Source of the DNA: Latilactobacillus fragifolii
Lineage (GTDB): Bacteria > Bacillota > Bacilli > Lactobacillales > Lactobacillaceae
DNA: 64,000 nucleotides
Assembly: GCF_905332535.1 (NCBI RefSeq)
Contig: NZ_CAJOCF010000002.1
Span: 310,001 to 374,000, forward strand
Reading direction: 5' to 3'
Part shown: positions 44,946-53,982 of the stretch, in pieces
How the letters are laid out: every line of letters starts with the position of its first letter
How positions within the stretch are numbered: the first letter of the stretch is position 1
Made by a program: the position numbers and the translations under genes
Notes under the pieces: generated by a model
What the model saw: the letters and a program-made list of their open reading frames with translations, nothing else
Told to the model about the DNA's origin: nothing
The model's database searches: none

Positions 44946-45863
44946 TTAAGCAGCAGTTGATGATAATGTCCATGTTAAGTTTGCTTTGTAGATGGCATTA
45001 TTAACTTGTGCCCCTTGTGGCATTGTTAATTTAATGTCTTCTGGTGCCCAACCAAAGACGTTAGCCCCTTGGCCTTCCCCATCAGCAGCTGTTGCAACCG
45101 TTACGTCAGAACCATTGTCTTTAAGAACGGTCCCAAATGATTTAGCAATTCCTGCAGCTGAAATGTCAGTATCATCAGCAGTTACACCAGTAGCTATTGA
45201 ATCAGCTGCCCATGTTGCATCGTTAGCATCTTTTGTTAATTCAAAGACTTTTTGAGTTCTGCCATAAGCGGTGTTGTTGAAGCTTAACTTAGCACCGGTG
45301 ATTGTTTCTGAAGTTTTGTTACCAGCACTATCGACAGCTGTTAAAGCATCGTCAGATTTAACTGATAATTCCCATGAACCTGACTTAGGAGTGGTTGTTG
45401 CAGCATAACCAGTTCCTGTACGTGTGATTTGTTTATCAACAACTGTTGCCCATGCTTTGCCTTTAACGTTTGCAAGTGCTGAATCATTTGTGTTCAAGAT
45501 CCGTGTCTTGTTAGCATCTGTATTGTCATAACTTGCAGCCATGTCATTGCTTGCAAGGGTTGTGTTTTTACCATCAGCAGTAAAATCACGTTTTGAGTTG
45601 TTAAGCAACTTGTGGTTACCAAAGTCTAATGTATGTGGCACCATTTGGAGACGTAAGTACCCTGTATTACCATTATCTGAGTTATCACCAAATGAAATCC
45701 CAGCAACTGTTTTATCAGTCATTGGTAGTGGTGTCCCACCATTGTCATCAGTTGCTGATTGTGAACCCTGTGTTGATGTTGCAGCAAATGATGCTGTTGG
45801 TGCTAAGATTGAAAGTAATGTTGCGCCAGCTAAAACTGAACTTGTTAATTTTGTGAATTTCAT
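44946..45863 (-). CDS. WxL domain surface protein, 305 aa
   Basis: Signal peptide (MKFTKLTSSVLAGATLLSILAPTASFA), then about 275 residues ending with GQGANVFGWAPEDIKLTMP and YKANLTWTLSSTAA. This is the WxL wall-binding domain of the CscC type, which attaches to peptidoglycan without a sortase. ATG 45863 behind GGGAGG. It is the last gene of the cluster and is preceded by a 114-bp gap with a hairpin, so it may be expressed at a different level. The composition (many Asp, Thr, Ala, Lys, few rare codons) suggests high expression. Confidence 0.93.
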   Translation of the reverse strand: MKFTKLTSSVLAGATLLSILAPTASFAATSTQGSQSATDDNGGTPLPMTDKTVAGISFGDNSDNGNTGYLRLQMVPHTLDFGNHKLLNNSKRDFTADGKNTTLASNDMAASYDNTDANKTRILNTNDSALANVKGKAWATVVDKQITRTGTGYAATTTPKSGSWELSVKSDDALTAVDSAGNKTSETITGAKLSFNNTAYGRTQKVFELTKDANDATWAADSIATGVTADDTDISAAGIAKSFGTVLKDNGSDVTVATAADGEGQGANVFGWAPEDIKLTMPQGAQVNNAIYKANLTWTLSSTAA

Positions 45864-45915
45864 GTGAAATTCCTCCCTAAAAAATTTTTTTGCACACATG
45901 TGCTTTTTATTACAT

Positions 45916-45942
45916 CACAAACTCGGATACCCGATGTTTGTG
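45916..45942. other. Intercistronic hairpin before the 305-aa WxL gene
   Basis: CACAAAC-TCGG and CCGATGTTTGTG form an 11-bp stem with one bulge and an ATAC loop, in the 114-bp gap between the 50-aa gene and the WxL gene. No U-run follows, so it is more likely a processing or stability element than a full terminator. Confidence 0.5.
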
Positions 45943-45977
45943 GTTGTAACCATTGATTAATTGGTGGTGCGTCACGA

Positions 45978-46130
45978 CTACATCGTAATCGTCGTATAAA
46001 CGTTGTAACTATGATGGACATAAGCGGCCATTATACCGGTCCCAATGAAAATGATTGATAGTATCGTTACCAGCGCAATCATGCTCCATTTCGTTTTTTT
46101 GTATCCAAATTTATTGACCATCTTTTGCAT
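45978..46130 (-). CDS. Uncalled 50-aa single-pass membrane protein in the WxL operon
   Basis: Start ATG 46130 with AAGGAGCACC in front and stop TAG at 45978-45980. The product begins MQKMVNKFGYKKTKWSMIAL, has one hydrophobic helix (about residues 17-37) and a short extracellular tail with His-His and many Tyr/Thr. Its start overlaps the end of the upstream DUF916 gene by 20 bp, so it is coupled to it. It lies exactly between the DUF916 proteins and the WxL protein and is likely a small membrane partner of the surface complex. Too short for routine gene calls; function unknown. Confidence 0.7.
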   Translation of the reverse strand: MQKMVNKFGYKKTKWSMIALVTILSIIFIGTGIMAAYVHHSYNVYTTITM

Positions 46131-47175
46131 GGTGCTCCTTCTTTCTCTGCTTAATCACGTGAAACCTATAGACAACTATGCTGACAACTAAAATTAAGGT
46201 GAAAACGCTAATGCCGATAATCCAATTGCGTCGCAATAAGTAGGCTGCGTTGTACTGATTAATATACTTCGCTTGAGATTTTGAAATAGCGACATACTGA
46301 TGAAGTGTCTGTTGATAATGATCACTTTTGATCGTCATGGTTAGTTGATAGACCCCCGGCACTAGCCGCTTACCCCCTAATAACGTATCCAAGTAAAACT
46401 GCGAATTTGGTGCGATCTTAGCGTTGTTAAACTGACGACCGTAGTGTACAAAAGACCATTTTTTATTTTGCAACGCCACCTTGATCTTGGTCCATTTTAA
46501 ATACATCGGATCAGGATTTTGCACCAATACGCTGATGGCAGCCTGATGATTGGCCGTCAACCGCGTTTTTATTTTGGGCGAAGTTAATTTTTGATAATGG
46601 TTGGTGGGTAACTTTTGGCCGGTTAGAATCAAGCCGATGGCGTAGCGATAAGTATTTTTAACTGCCGTTTTTTGATTGGTCTGACTCGCACTTAGATTAA
46701 TGGCCGTTGCCTTAACCCCTTCAAAATTGTGAGGCACCTGGACTTTAATCGTTAGCCACTTGGTTGCACCCGGCGCTAATGGTGTTTGCTTAGGGACGGT
46801 TACCCATTGGCTTGCTGGTGCCGGCAATAAGCGCGGATTAATAGCATGACTACCCAGATAATCGACCGTTGCATTATCATTTGTTGTTGCATCAGCTACT
46901 TCGCCCATAATATTCAGTGACTGATTAGTTGGGTTATAAACTTTAATCCGGACCGTTCGCGGTTGGTGTTTTTTAACCTTTAGATTAAAGTAGCCAATTC
47001 GCCGACCGCCAATGTTATTTGCCGGTAATTCAGGCATCAACATAAAGGTCGCCTTTTCTGTTTTGGGAACTTGCGGGGTCTTTTTGGTCCCAGCATTAGC
47101 GGGTTGTTGCCCCATAAAAAGCAGCACACTGAGTAATAAGATGGTCATTAGGCCGTTGCGTTTAAAGTTCACCAT
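46111..47175 (-). CDS. DUF916/DUF3324 WxL-partner protein (C)
   Basis: 354 aa. N-terminal signal/helix (MTILLLSVLLFMGQQPANAG), DUF916 domain (about residues 45-155), DUF3324 domain (about 165-290), and a C-terminal membrane helix with basic tail (WIIGISVFTLILVVSIVVY, then RFHVIKQRKKEHHAK). Members are membrane-anchored, have Ig-like folds and bind WxL proteins or peptidoglycan (CscA type). ATG 47175 directly follows the stop of the upstream homologue (5 bp between); the 87-bp longer frame lies in that gene. Confidence 0.85.
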   Translation of the reverse strand: MVNFKRNGLMTILLLSVLLFMGQQPANAGTKKTPQVPKTEKATFMLMPELPANNIGGRRIGYFNLKVKKHQPRTVRIKVYNPTNQSLNIMGEVADATTNDNATVDYLGSHAINPRLLPAPASQWVTVPKQTPLAPGATKWLTIKVQVPHNFEGVKATAINLSASQTNQKTAVKNTYRYAIGLILTGQKLPTNHYQKLTSPKIKTRLTANHQAAISVLVQNPDPMYLKWTKIKVALQNKKWSFVHYGRQFNNAKIAPNSQFYLDTLLGGKRLVPGVYQLTMTIKSDHYQQTLHQYVAISKSQAKYINQYNAAYLLRRNWIIGISVFTLILVVSIVVYRFHVIKQRKKEHHAKDGQ

Positions 47176-47180
47176 GAGAA

Positions 47181-48221
47181 CTATCCAATCCGGATAACGC
47201 GATATAAACCGAATGCTGCTACTAATAGCAATGTCCCAGCAGCAGTCATCGCGTATAGCCATTTATTTGTTGGGCGTTGAATCGATCGCTTATTCAAATC
47301 GGCGGCCGCCGCCCGAGAGACTTTCAAATTTTTCTTGAATGTCCATGACATCGGCAACTTGTTCCATAGATTCTCACCGGTCACCTTCACAGCCACTTGA
47401 TAAGTTCCCGGTTTCATATCGTCATAAGCCCAAGAAACGGGTAACGTCACTGATGAATTGGCCGACATGCTAGAACCTTCTTTTTCATAAATCCGTTTGT
47501 CAGCAAAGAGCCCTTTTTTAGAAACAACCGCTTTAAAATGAATTTTCTTCAGAATCATCGGTTGCACATTCCGTAACTTAACGCCTAATGCCGGCCGATT
47601 ATCGTATAAAATGGGTTGCGTTGAATCATACTTCAATTCTGGATAGACCTTATAGTGCGATCCACGTAAGATAACACCAATCATATAGGCATAGTTACTA
47701 GAAATGGTTTGATCTTTTTGATCACCATTGTTGCGATACTCGATAAAATGCCAGCCACCGGAGATTAAGCCATTAAACTTCTCGTTGGGCATTTTAATCG
47801 TTGCCTGAACAACCGTCGTTTCTTCAGGACCAAGATGAATGACCCGATCTGATTTTTTGACCGCACCAATGGTCGTAAAGGGAATCTTAAGGCTCGGATC
47901 CAAACCACTCGTACTGGTTTGGAATTTCATATCGCCGCCCATTTGGGTCATCCCATTTTGAAACTCATTTTTGACCGTAATGTTGTGATTGGTAAAATTT
48001 TGCACCCGCATTTTAATCACATGCGTTGTACCTGGTGCAAATTGAACATCGAAGTAGTTTAAACTTTCATCAACTTGACCTTCCGGCATAATCGGTTGAA
48101 TTTCGAAGTCGGCATTTTCGTTTTGTGAGGCGGCTTGAACTGGATGTAATAAGCTAAAACCGCCTACTAGTCCAACAACCATGCCCAAGATAATATTTCT
48201 TAATAACTGTTTTTTTAACAC
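47181..48221 (-). CDS. DUF916/DUF3324 WxL-partner protein (B)
   Basis: 346 aa; same architecture as its downstream neighbour: signal peptide ending PVQAA, DUF916 with conserved YFDVQFAPGTTHVIKMRVQN, DUF3324 (about 165-290), and a C-terminal helix (WLYAMTAAGTLLLVAAFGLY) with a short Arg tail. GTG start at 48221 behind AGGAGG. Having two consecutive DUF916 paralogues suggests two different WxL clients: the 1307-aa and 305-aa proteins. Confidence 0.92.
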   Translation of the reverse strand: MLKKQLLRNIILGMVVGLVGGFSLLHPVQAASQNENADFEIQPIMPEGQVDESLNYFDVQFAPGTTHVIKMRVQNFTNHNITVKNEFQNGMTQMGGDMKFQTSTSGLDPSLKIPFTTIGAVKKSDRVIHLGPEETTVVQATIKMPNEKFNGLISGGWHFIEYRNNGDQKDQTISSNYAYMIGVILRGSHYKVYPELKYDSTQPILYDNRPALGVKLRNVQPMILKKIHFKAVVSKKGLFADKRIYEKEGSSMSANSSVTLPVSWAYDDMKPGTYQVAVKVTGENLWNKLPMSWTFKKNLKVSRAAAADLNKRSIQRPTNKWLYAMTAAGTLLLVAAFGLYRVIRIG

Positions 48222-48234
48222 GCTTCAATTCCTC

Positions 48235-51200
48235 CTATGGTGCTACCGATAATGACCACTCTAAGACGGCCGTATATTTTGTATTGTCCCGTTTAGTCGT
48301 TCCTGGTACGAAAAGCCCAATACTACTGCCGGCTGTCTGTCGATCGCCAAATTGGTAGTGCCAGATGCCTTTGCCGGGGTCATCATAGCGGTTTGTGGCG
48401 TTGCTTTGATCGTCTTCAATCTTTTCTTTTTGATACGTCCCTGTTTTGGTTAAATTCATTAGGGTTTTAGGGGTTTCACCAGGATTGATCATAAATTCAG
48501 GTTGGAAATCAATTTTGCCTTTAGCCGTGTTGGACGCTTCTTGCACAACATTGCCATGCTGAAAACGCAGTTGCGCATTTTTTAGTTCCTGTTGACGATC
48601 ATCCGTAAACTGGCGTTTTTGCTGAACTTGTAATGACCAATCCGAAACACCATAATTGTCCGTTACCGTGACTTTTTGTGGCGTCTTTTGTGGATTCAAG
48701 TAATACGTGACATCGCGTTGTGTTCGGTTATATCGTCCGAAATCCCAATAGTTAGGGGCAGCTAATGACAACATCTTTTTCTTGTAGCCATACGTGATTA
48801 CCCGATCTTTAGCTGCAAAAACGGGGTCATCTTTATATGCGGCTGACCAATTGGCGCTTGGCAGCGCTTCGTCTTCCGTAACTGACAGCACCGTGTAGTC
48901 CTTAATCACTTTCGGCGCGACTCGCTCGGCAGTGACCGAAGAAAGTGGTTCACCGATTGTCCCTTTATAGGTCACGGGTGCTGAAATTAATGTTGGCGGC
49001 GCCGCTGGATGGTGCAAATCTTCATCTAAATCAACATAACGAATTGTGATCGTCCCCTGGCCCCGTTTTAAGCGCACTTTATTGAAGTTGGGGGTGGTGA
49101 CTGCTTGTCCATCAATATCCGTTGTAACTTCTGGTTGAATAATACTTTGATTATCGGGGGTCGCTAGTGATGCTTCAAAATCCACATCTGCCATTAATGT
49201 GCCGGTAAGTTGATACCCAATGGCAATCGTTAATGTGTGCCCTGGTTCTAATTTCTGATGATTGCCCCAAGTAGTCGTATCGATATTCAAACGATTATTT
49301 AACAGCCCATCGCGAACGGCTGTATCTAAGCTGGCTGGTTGAACCCAAGCACCGCCATCTAATGAATAGCTCGCCTCTGTAAATTTGAGTGGCGGCTGCC
49401 CTGGCATGTTGTCAACATAGTCGTATTTAAAATGATTGATCACAAAGTGCGTTATCGCATCCGTATTATTAGCATCCGATGTCACTTTGATTAACCGGTA
49501 ATACGTATTCGGCGGTGTATTAGTGAGCCCTGTTGCGATTTCCTGGGTGCTATCGGCTAGTCGATTAGCATCGATTGCTTGACGAATGGCAAGTTTGACT
49601 GGTTTTTTAATCGTCACCTTCGCATCATTGGAATGGTTTGTATCCGCGCCATTAACCGCGCTTGCTGTGTTATCAATTACTTTTCGATTGGTATCGCCAA
49701 CTTTGGTTTCAAAGACAACTTTGGCATTGCCCCCAATTGGAATCGGACTCGTTAAAGTTATCTGTTGCTGATCGTTAAACAAGCCGGTCTGACTCGTCAC
49801 AAGTTGGCCATTAGCATTAAAGTATTGCACTGTCACATTCCCGGTCGGCGTCAACACCGGATCTAATAGATCCTCGACAACCGTCCCAGCCGGCACCTCT
49901 CTGGTCTTAGACATATTGATGATTGCCACCTGATAACTAACAATGTCATCTGGTTTCGCTGCTGTTTCAATCCCGTAATCTGTTTCACCATTTGTAACGT
50001 TACGGACGCGTTTTTGCATTGTAAACGCGATGTTTTCAACAATAACTTGCACATCAGACGAATCATGCTTAGACGCTTTGTCGGTATAAATATCCATCGA
50101 GTTCGTGATTGTTAAGCCAGCTGCTGATTGATCAATATCGGCTTCAAATGTCACATAAACTGTTTCATTAAAACCCATTGAACCTGGTACATTAACCGTT
50201 AAATTACCTGATACTGGATCATAAACATCTGGACTTAACGTTTGTTCTTTACCCGTGTTATCGACTAACTTAATCGTCGCTGTGTCGACAATGAATTGTT
50301 TAGGAACTTTATCAGTAATTAAGATATCTTTTAAACTGGTATCCCACTCTGTATTACGCCCTAAAAGTTTGAACTGTAGCCGATCACCAACCCGATTAAA
50401 GCCGTCTTTCGATGTTAAATTAGTAAACGACTTGGTCGCTTCGACATTATTGAAATCAGTATCGCTGGATAACCCAAAATCTAAGTTAACTTGATAACGC
50501 TCATTGGGCTGAACTTCTTTAGTCGCCCACTTAAAATGCCAAACAGGATGGTTATAACCATGGCCCCGATACAATTGGAATTTACCAGGATCCGTTAAAT
50601 CCCGGTTAGTCCCGTTAATCGTCCACCCCTCAGACTGCAAGGGCGAGCCATACTTGTTCGAATATTGTGTCCACTCATTACCGTAATAATTATTATCATC
50701 TTCATGGTTAATCAATTCATAATCAGGATCATCTGGATAGCCATCTTTCCAATACGTGAGTTTAAACGGCACGCGATCCGATGGTGCGCGGTCTGTATAG
50801 GTGTACAAGCCGGTTGTTCCACCCAGCGAATAGGTTGGGGTACTCTTATGCAACCCATCTAAGTCCATATGCATTGAATAGCTCCACGCCATTAACTTGG
50901 GTTTTTTCAGCAATGAAATGAAGCGAATTTGAGCCCTAATCCGCCCCTTTTGATTAATCGGCTCCATCGTGACGCGCAAAATCCCTTCCGGTTGACCGTC
51001 AGGACCATTAGTCATCGCGTAAGCCCGTAAGCCTGGATGGGCACTATCTTTTTTGTACATTAATTTATAGATTGGAAACGTCTGTTTCGGTGCGTCACTC
51101 CCTAATGCGTGCACCCGAGCATCCGTTCGCCGTGGATTATAGGATTTAAAATGACTAAAATCAGTGTCCGCCGTCAGTAACGACAACCCTGTTTCCCCAT

Positions 51201-52158
51201 AAGCTCTATCAGTCGCATCACTATTGGTCCCATGATTATAAACTGCGGAGAAAATCTTGCCTGACTCTGTTTCACTTAATAGCTGAAAGAACGCGGCATC
51301 CGGTACATTTTCACGGTTATCACTGCCAATTGGAACTTCATATTGTCCAGAGCCCCAATTACTACTACCATTCGGATTTCGACCACCAGTATAGTAACCA
51401 CCAAAATACATATAATATTTACGATGCCCAACGTTAGCTGTTTCATCCACTTTGATCGGCACTTTAATATTCTTATCGGTTTGGACCCAGCCATCTTGTT
51501 CACCCGGATCATCAATCGATGGTGTTTCCAGAACTGATTGCGATTGGCTTTTGGCAAGTGGTAATTTTTCTTTCAGCGACGATGTGACACTATTGACTAG
51601 TGACGAACGTTCTGAACTACTATCAGTTGCGCTACTAGCAGATGACTGTTGTGTATCCAACTGAATTAATTCTTTAAACAATAGTGGTTGTGAGGCATAT
51701 TGCTCGCCACCCATGGTTGTTTCAACGACCATTTGTTGTTTCACTAAAGTATTAACGTCACCGATTTTAAACACCAATTGATATTGTTTAGTACTTGCTT
51801 TTGGATCAGTAATCGCTTCTGCCTTGGCAGTCTGCTTCAACGTAATCTTGTTAGCTTGATCTTTTTCGAACGTCAATTGATAGGTTGCCTGATTATTTAA
51901 CGCCGTCGTTTTAGCTTGATCAAACGTCAAGCCGCTCGGTGTATGCAATGTTAAATCTCGTTGAACTTTTGATCGTTCATTCACAGTAATTACTAGCTGT
52001 GTTTTAGTTGATGCCTGCTCATTTGGCGTTAACGTCAGCAATGAATCGACCTTAGTAACCCCCTCAGCGATGCCAGCGCCTGCCGTAACCACTACTTGCA
52101 AAATGAGTAACATTAACAATAACGAACCAATCAGTGCATTTTTCGTACGATGCTTCAT
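48235..52158 (-). CDS. Large WxL surface protein, 1307 aa
   Basis: Signal peptide (RTKNALIGSLLLMLLILQVVV). Then a long extracellular region: a lectin/adhesin-like part (about 190-560, Trp/Tyr-rich), DUF11-like repeats (about 560-850), a MucBP-like segment (near 1060-1150; GTITIRYVDLDEDLHHPAAPP) and the C-terminal WxL domain ending TAVLEWSLSVAP. First gene of the cluster, ATG 52158 behind GGGAGGG. Probably binds a host or food polymer at the cell surface and is held by WxL-peptidoglycan contact and the DUF916 partners. The function of the central domain is not recognised. Confidence 0.88.
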   Translation of the reverse strand: MKHRTKNALIGSLLLMLLILQVVVTAGAGIAEGVTKVDSLLTLTPNEQASTKTQLVITVNERSKVQRDLTLHTPSGLTFDQAKTTALNNQATYQLTFEKDQANKITLKQTAKAEAITDPKASTKQYQLVFKIGDVNTLVKQQMVVETTMGGEQYASQPLLFKELIQLDTQQSSASSATDSSSERSSLVNSVTSSLKEKLPLAKSQSQSVLETPSIDDPGEQDGWVQTDKNIKVPIKVDETANVGHRKYYMYFGGYYTGGRNPNGSSNWGSGQYEVPIGSDNRENVPDAAFFQLLSETESGKIFSAVYNHGTNSDATDRAYGETGLSLLTADTDFSHFKSYNPRRTDARVHALGSDAPKQTFPIYKLMYKKDSAHPGLRAYAMTNGPDGQPEGILRVTMEPINQKGRIRAQIRFISLLKKPKLMAWSYSMHMDLDGLHKSTPTYSLGGTTGLYTYTDRAPSDRVPFKLTYWKDGYPDDPDYELINHEDDNNYYGNEWTQYSNKYGSPLQSEGWTINGTNRDLTDPGKFQLYRGHGYNHPVWHFKWATKEVQPNERYQVNLDFGLSSDTDFNNVEATKSFTNLTSKDGFNRVGDRLQFKLLGRNTEWDTSLKDILITDKVPKQFIVDTATIKLVDNTGKEQTLSPDVYDPVSGNLTVNVPGSMGFNETVYVTFEADIDQSAAGLTITNSMDIYTDKASKHDSSDVQVIVENIAFTMQKRVRNVTNGETDYGIETAAKPDDIVSYQVAIINMSKTREVPAGTVVEDLLDPVLTPTGNVTVQYFNANGQLVTSQTGLFNDQQQITLTSPIPIGGNAKVVFETKVGDTNRKVIDNTASAVNGADTNHSNDAKVTIKKPVKLAIRQAIDANRLADSTQEIATGLTNTPPNTYYRLIKVTSDANNTDAITHFVINHFKYDYVDNMPGQPPLKFTEASYSLDGGAWVQPASLDTAVRDGLLNNRLNIDTTTWGNHQKLEPGHTLTIAIGYQLTGTLMADVDFEASLATPDNQSIIQPEVTTDIDGQAVTTPNFNKVRLKRGQGTITIRYVDLDEDLHHPAAPPTLISAPVTYKGTIGEPLSSVTAERVAPKVIKDYTVLSVTEDEALPSANWSAAYKDDPVFAAKDRVITYGYKKKMLSLAAPNYWDFGRYNRTQRDVTYYLNPQKTPQKVTVTDNYGVSDWSLQVQQKRQFTDDRQQELKNAQLRFQHGNVVQEASNTAKGKIDFQPEFMINPGETPKTLMNLTKTGTYQKEKIEDDQSNATNRYDDPGKGIWHYQFGDRQTAGSSIGLFVPGTTKRDNTKYTAVLEWSLSVAP

Positions 52159-52212
52159 TCTTGCACCCTCCCAAGTCAAATATCTCCCAAAAAACGATTA
52201 AAAATGGTGGTT

Positions 52213-52443
52213 CATAACTTATGAGTTGTGACCCCTTGGCATGAAAGAATTTTTTGGCGTTTTCAGAAAGTCCGTAAATTTATCCGCAAATTAAAAAAAT
52301 CCGAAAAACAGCGCTCAACCATTGATTCTAAAGGGTTTTTAATGAACGGATGACAATTATCGTCGCGCGAAATATACTTGCACATAATCAAACAATGATA
52401 TAAACTAATCTTATCGGTGACCGGTCACAACTTATGAGTTATG
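52213..52443. promoter_or_regulatory. Duplicated palindrome upstream of the WxL operon
   Basis: CATAACTTATGAGTTGTG (52213-52230) and CACAACTTATGAGTTATG (52426-52443), spaced 213 bp, are two copies of one 18-bp imperfect palindrome. A perfect 12-bp palindrome GTGACCGGTCAC (52417-52428) abuts the second. They are candidate operators or looping sites for the WxL operon. The rest of 52159-52534 is A+T-rich, and I find no other gene in it. Confidence 0.6.
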
Positions 52444-52534
52444 AACCAAGATTATATTTTTCAGATTAAATTGACGCACTACTATAATGTTGATTAAATC
52501 AACAATTACCGTCACAGATAGTTTCGCTAATAAA

Positions 52535-52574
52535 AAAAGGCTCCGCACCAACAATCGTTGGTGCGGAGCCTTTT
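52535..52574. terminator. Intrinsic terminator
   Basis: AAAAGGCTCCGCACCAAC and GTTGGTGCGGAGCCTTTT, 18-bp perfect stem with AATC loop, after the APC permease. Confidence 0.95.
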
Positions 52575-52579
52575 AAGTT

Positions 52580-53917
52580 CTATTTTACCGGATATTTATT
52601 GTTTAAATAATAGTAGCATGGTAAGCCTAACAAGGTGATGCCAATCCCAATAAGGGTTAGCATCGTCTGCGTGAATAATGTATTCACAACAATAAAAATG
52701 CCACCAAGAATGGCAATGATTGGAATCACTGGATAACCAAGTGTGCGATATGGCCGATTTAAATCCGGTTCCCGTTTGCGCAGAATGAACACGGCAATAA
52801 ACGTTAGCACATAAAAGAGCCAGATGACAACAATCAACATATCGGTCAATGTATTAAAGCCACCCATAAACATCATAATGATGGCAATACTAATTTGCAC
52901 CAAACCACTGATAACCGGCGTCCCCGTTTTAGAGAGGTAGCGTAGTTGCCGACTGAATGGTAAGCGATTCTCGAGCGCCATCGCGTATGGAATACGCATT
53001 CCCGTCATCGTATAACCGTTAATGCCGCCGTAGACGGAAATTAAAATCCCGATAGTGATGATTTTACCACCCACACCACCAAACAGCACCCGGGCCACTT
53101 CTGAAGCAGCATTCGGGTTGCCGGCGATCTGATTAATTGGTAACACAAGGACGAAGACGGCACTCACTAAAAGATAGACAACCATGGTGCCAGTTAAGCC
53201 CATTAAAATCGACCGCGGTAAATCACGTTCTGGGTGCTTCAATTCACCGGCGATGTTGCCAACGTGAATCCAGCCATCATACGCAAACAGCGTTGCTAGA
53301 ACACCACGCCCAAGGGCTGATAGGAAGCTCCCTGAACCATTTGAACGGGTCACGTCAAATAATGATACATGCCCCGCATTGCTCCCCGGATGGATTAATC
53401 CAAATACAATAATAATGGCCAGCGGAATTAATTTAAAGACGGTTGTGAAGGATTGAAAGAGCCCACCAACCCGGGAGCCAAAGAAATTCAAGATTGTTAA
53501 GCTGAGTCCAACGATAATTGCAATTGGAATCTGCCAGTGAGCTGACCAACTAAATAAGTTAATGCATTGGGTTGCAAAAACAATCGACAACGCCGCAATA
53601 TTCGCTGGAAAATAGATTGTTGTTTCAGCCCAACCTAATAAAAAGGCCGCTAAACTACCGTAAGTATGTTCAATGTAACGCATCATCCCGCCGGTTTCTG
53701 GAATCGCAGCCGCTAATTCAGCAACTGTTAGGCCAGCACAAATCGTGATTAACCCCCCGATTAGCCAAGCAAGCATGGTTAGCCCGGTGGAGCCGGTCGC
53801 ATGCGTCACGGGATCGGCTTTAAAAAACACCCCCGCACCGATGACCGTCCCCATCACAGTGGCTAAGGCGGCGGTAAAGCCAATTGTTTGATTTAATCCT
53901 TGCTTTTCCGTAGCCAT
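52580..53917 (-). CDS. APC superfamily amino acid permease (SteT/LAT-like)
   Basis: 445 aa with about twelve helices. N-terminal helix 1 has the APC glycine motif GTVIGAGVFF and the IPETGGMMRYIEHTYG segment of the L-type/serine-threonine exchanger group; DRDLPRSI-like intracellular loop ERDLPRSILMG also fits. Likely an amino acid exchanger or uptake permease, substrate not deducible. ATG 53917 behind AGGAGG. Single gene between the WxL operon and a ROK kinase on the same strand. Confidence 0.88.
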   Translation of the reverse strand: MATEKQGLNQTIGFTAALATVMGTVIGAGVFFKADPVTHATGSTGLTMLAWLIGGLITICAGLTVAELAAAIPETGGMMRYIEHTYGSLAAFLLGWAETTIYFPANIAALSIVFATQCINLFSWSAHWQIPIAIIVGLSLTILNFFGSRVGGLFQSFTTVFKLIPLAIIIVFGLIHPGSNAGHVSLFDVTRSNGSGSFLSALGRGVLATLFAYDGWIHVGNIAGELKHPERDLPRSILMGLTGTMVVYLLVSAVFVLVLPINQIAGNPNAASEVARVLFGGVGGKIITIGILISVYGGINGYTMTGMRIPYAMALENRLPFSRQLRYLSKTGTPVISGLVQISIAIIMMFMGGFNTLTDMLIVVIWLFYVLTFIAVFILRKREPDLNRPYRTLGYPVIPIIAILGGIFIVVNTLFTQTMLTLIGIGITLLGLPCYYYLNNKYPVK

Positions 53918-53982
53918 CTTAATCGCCTCCTAATATCATTTATAATATTTATTATGACACGTTAAAAGCAATCATTACTAGT

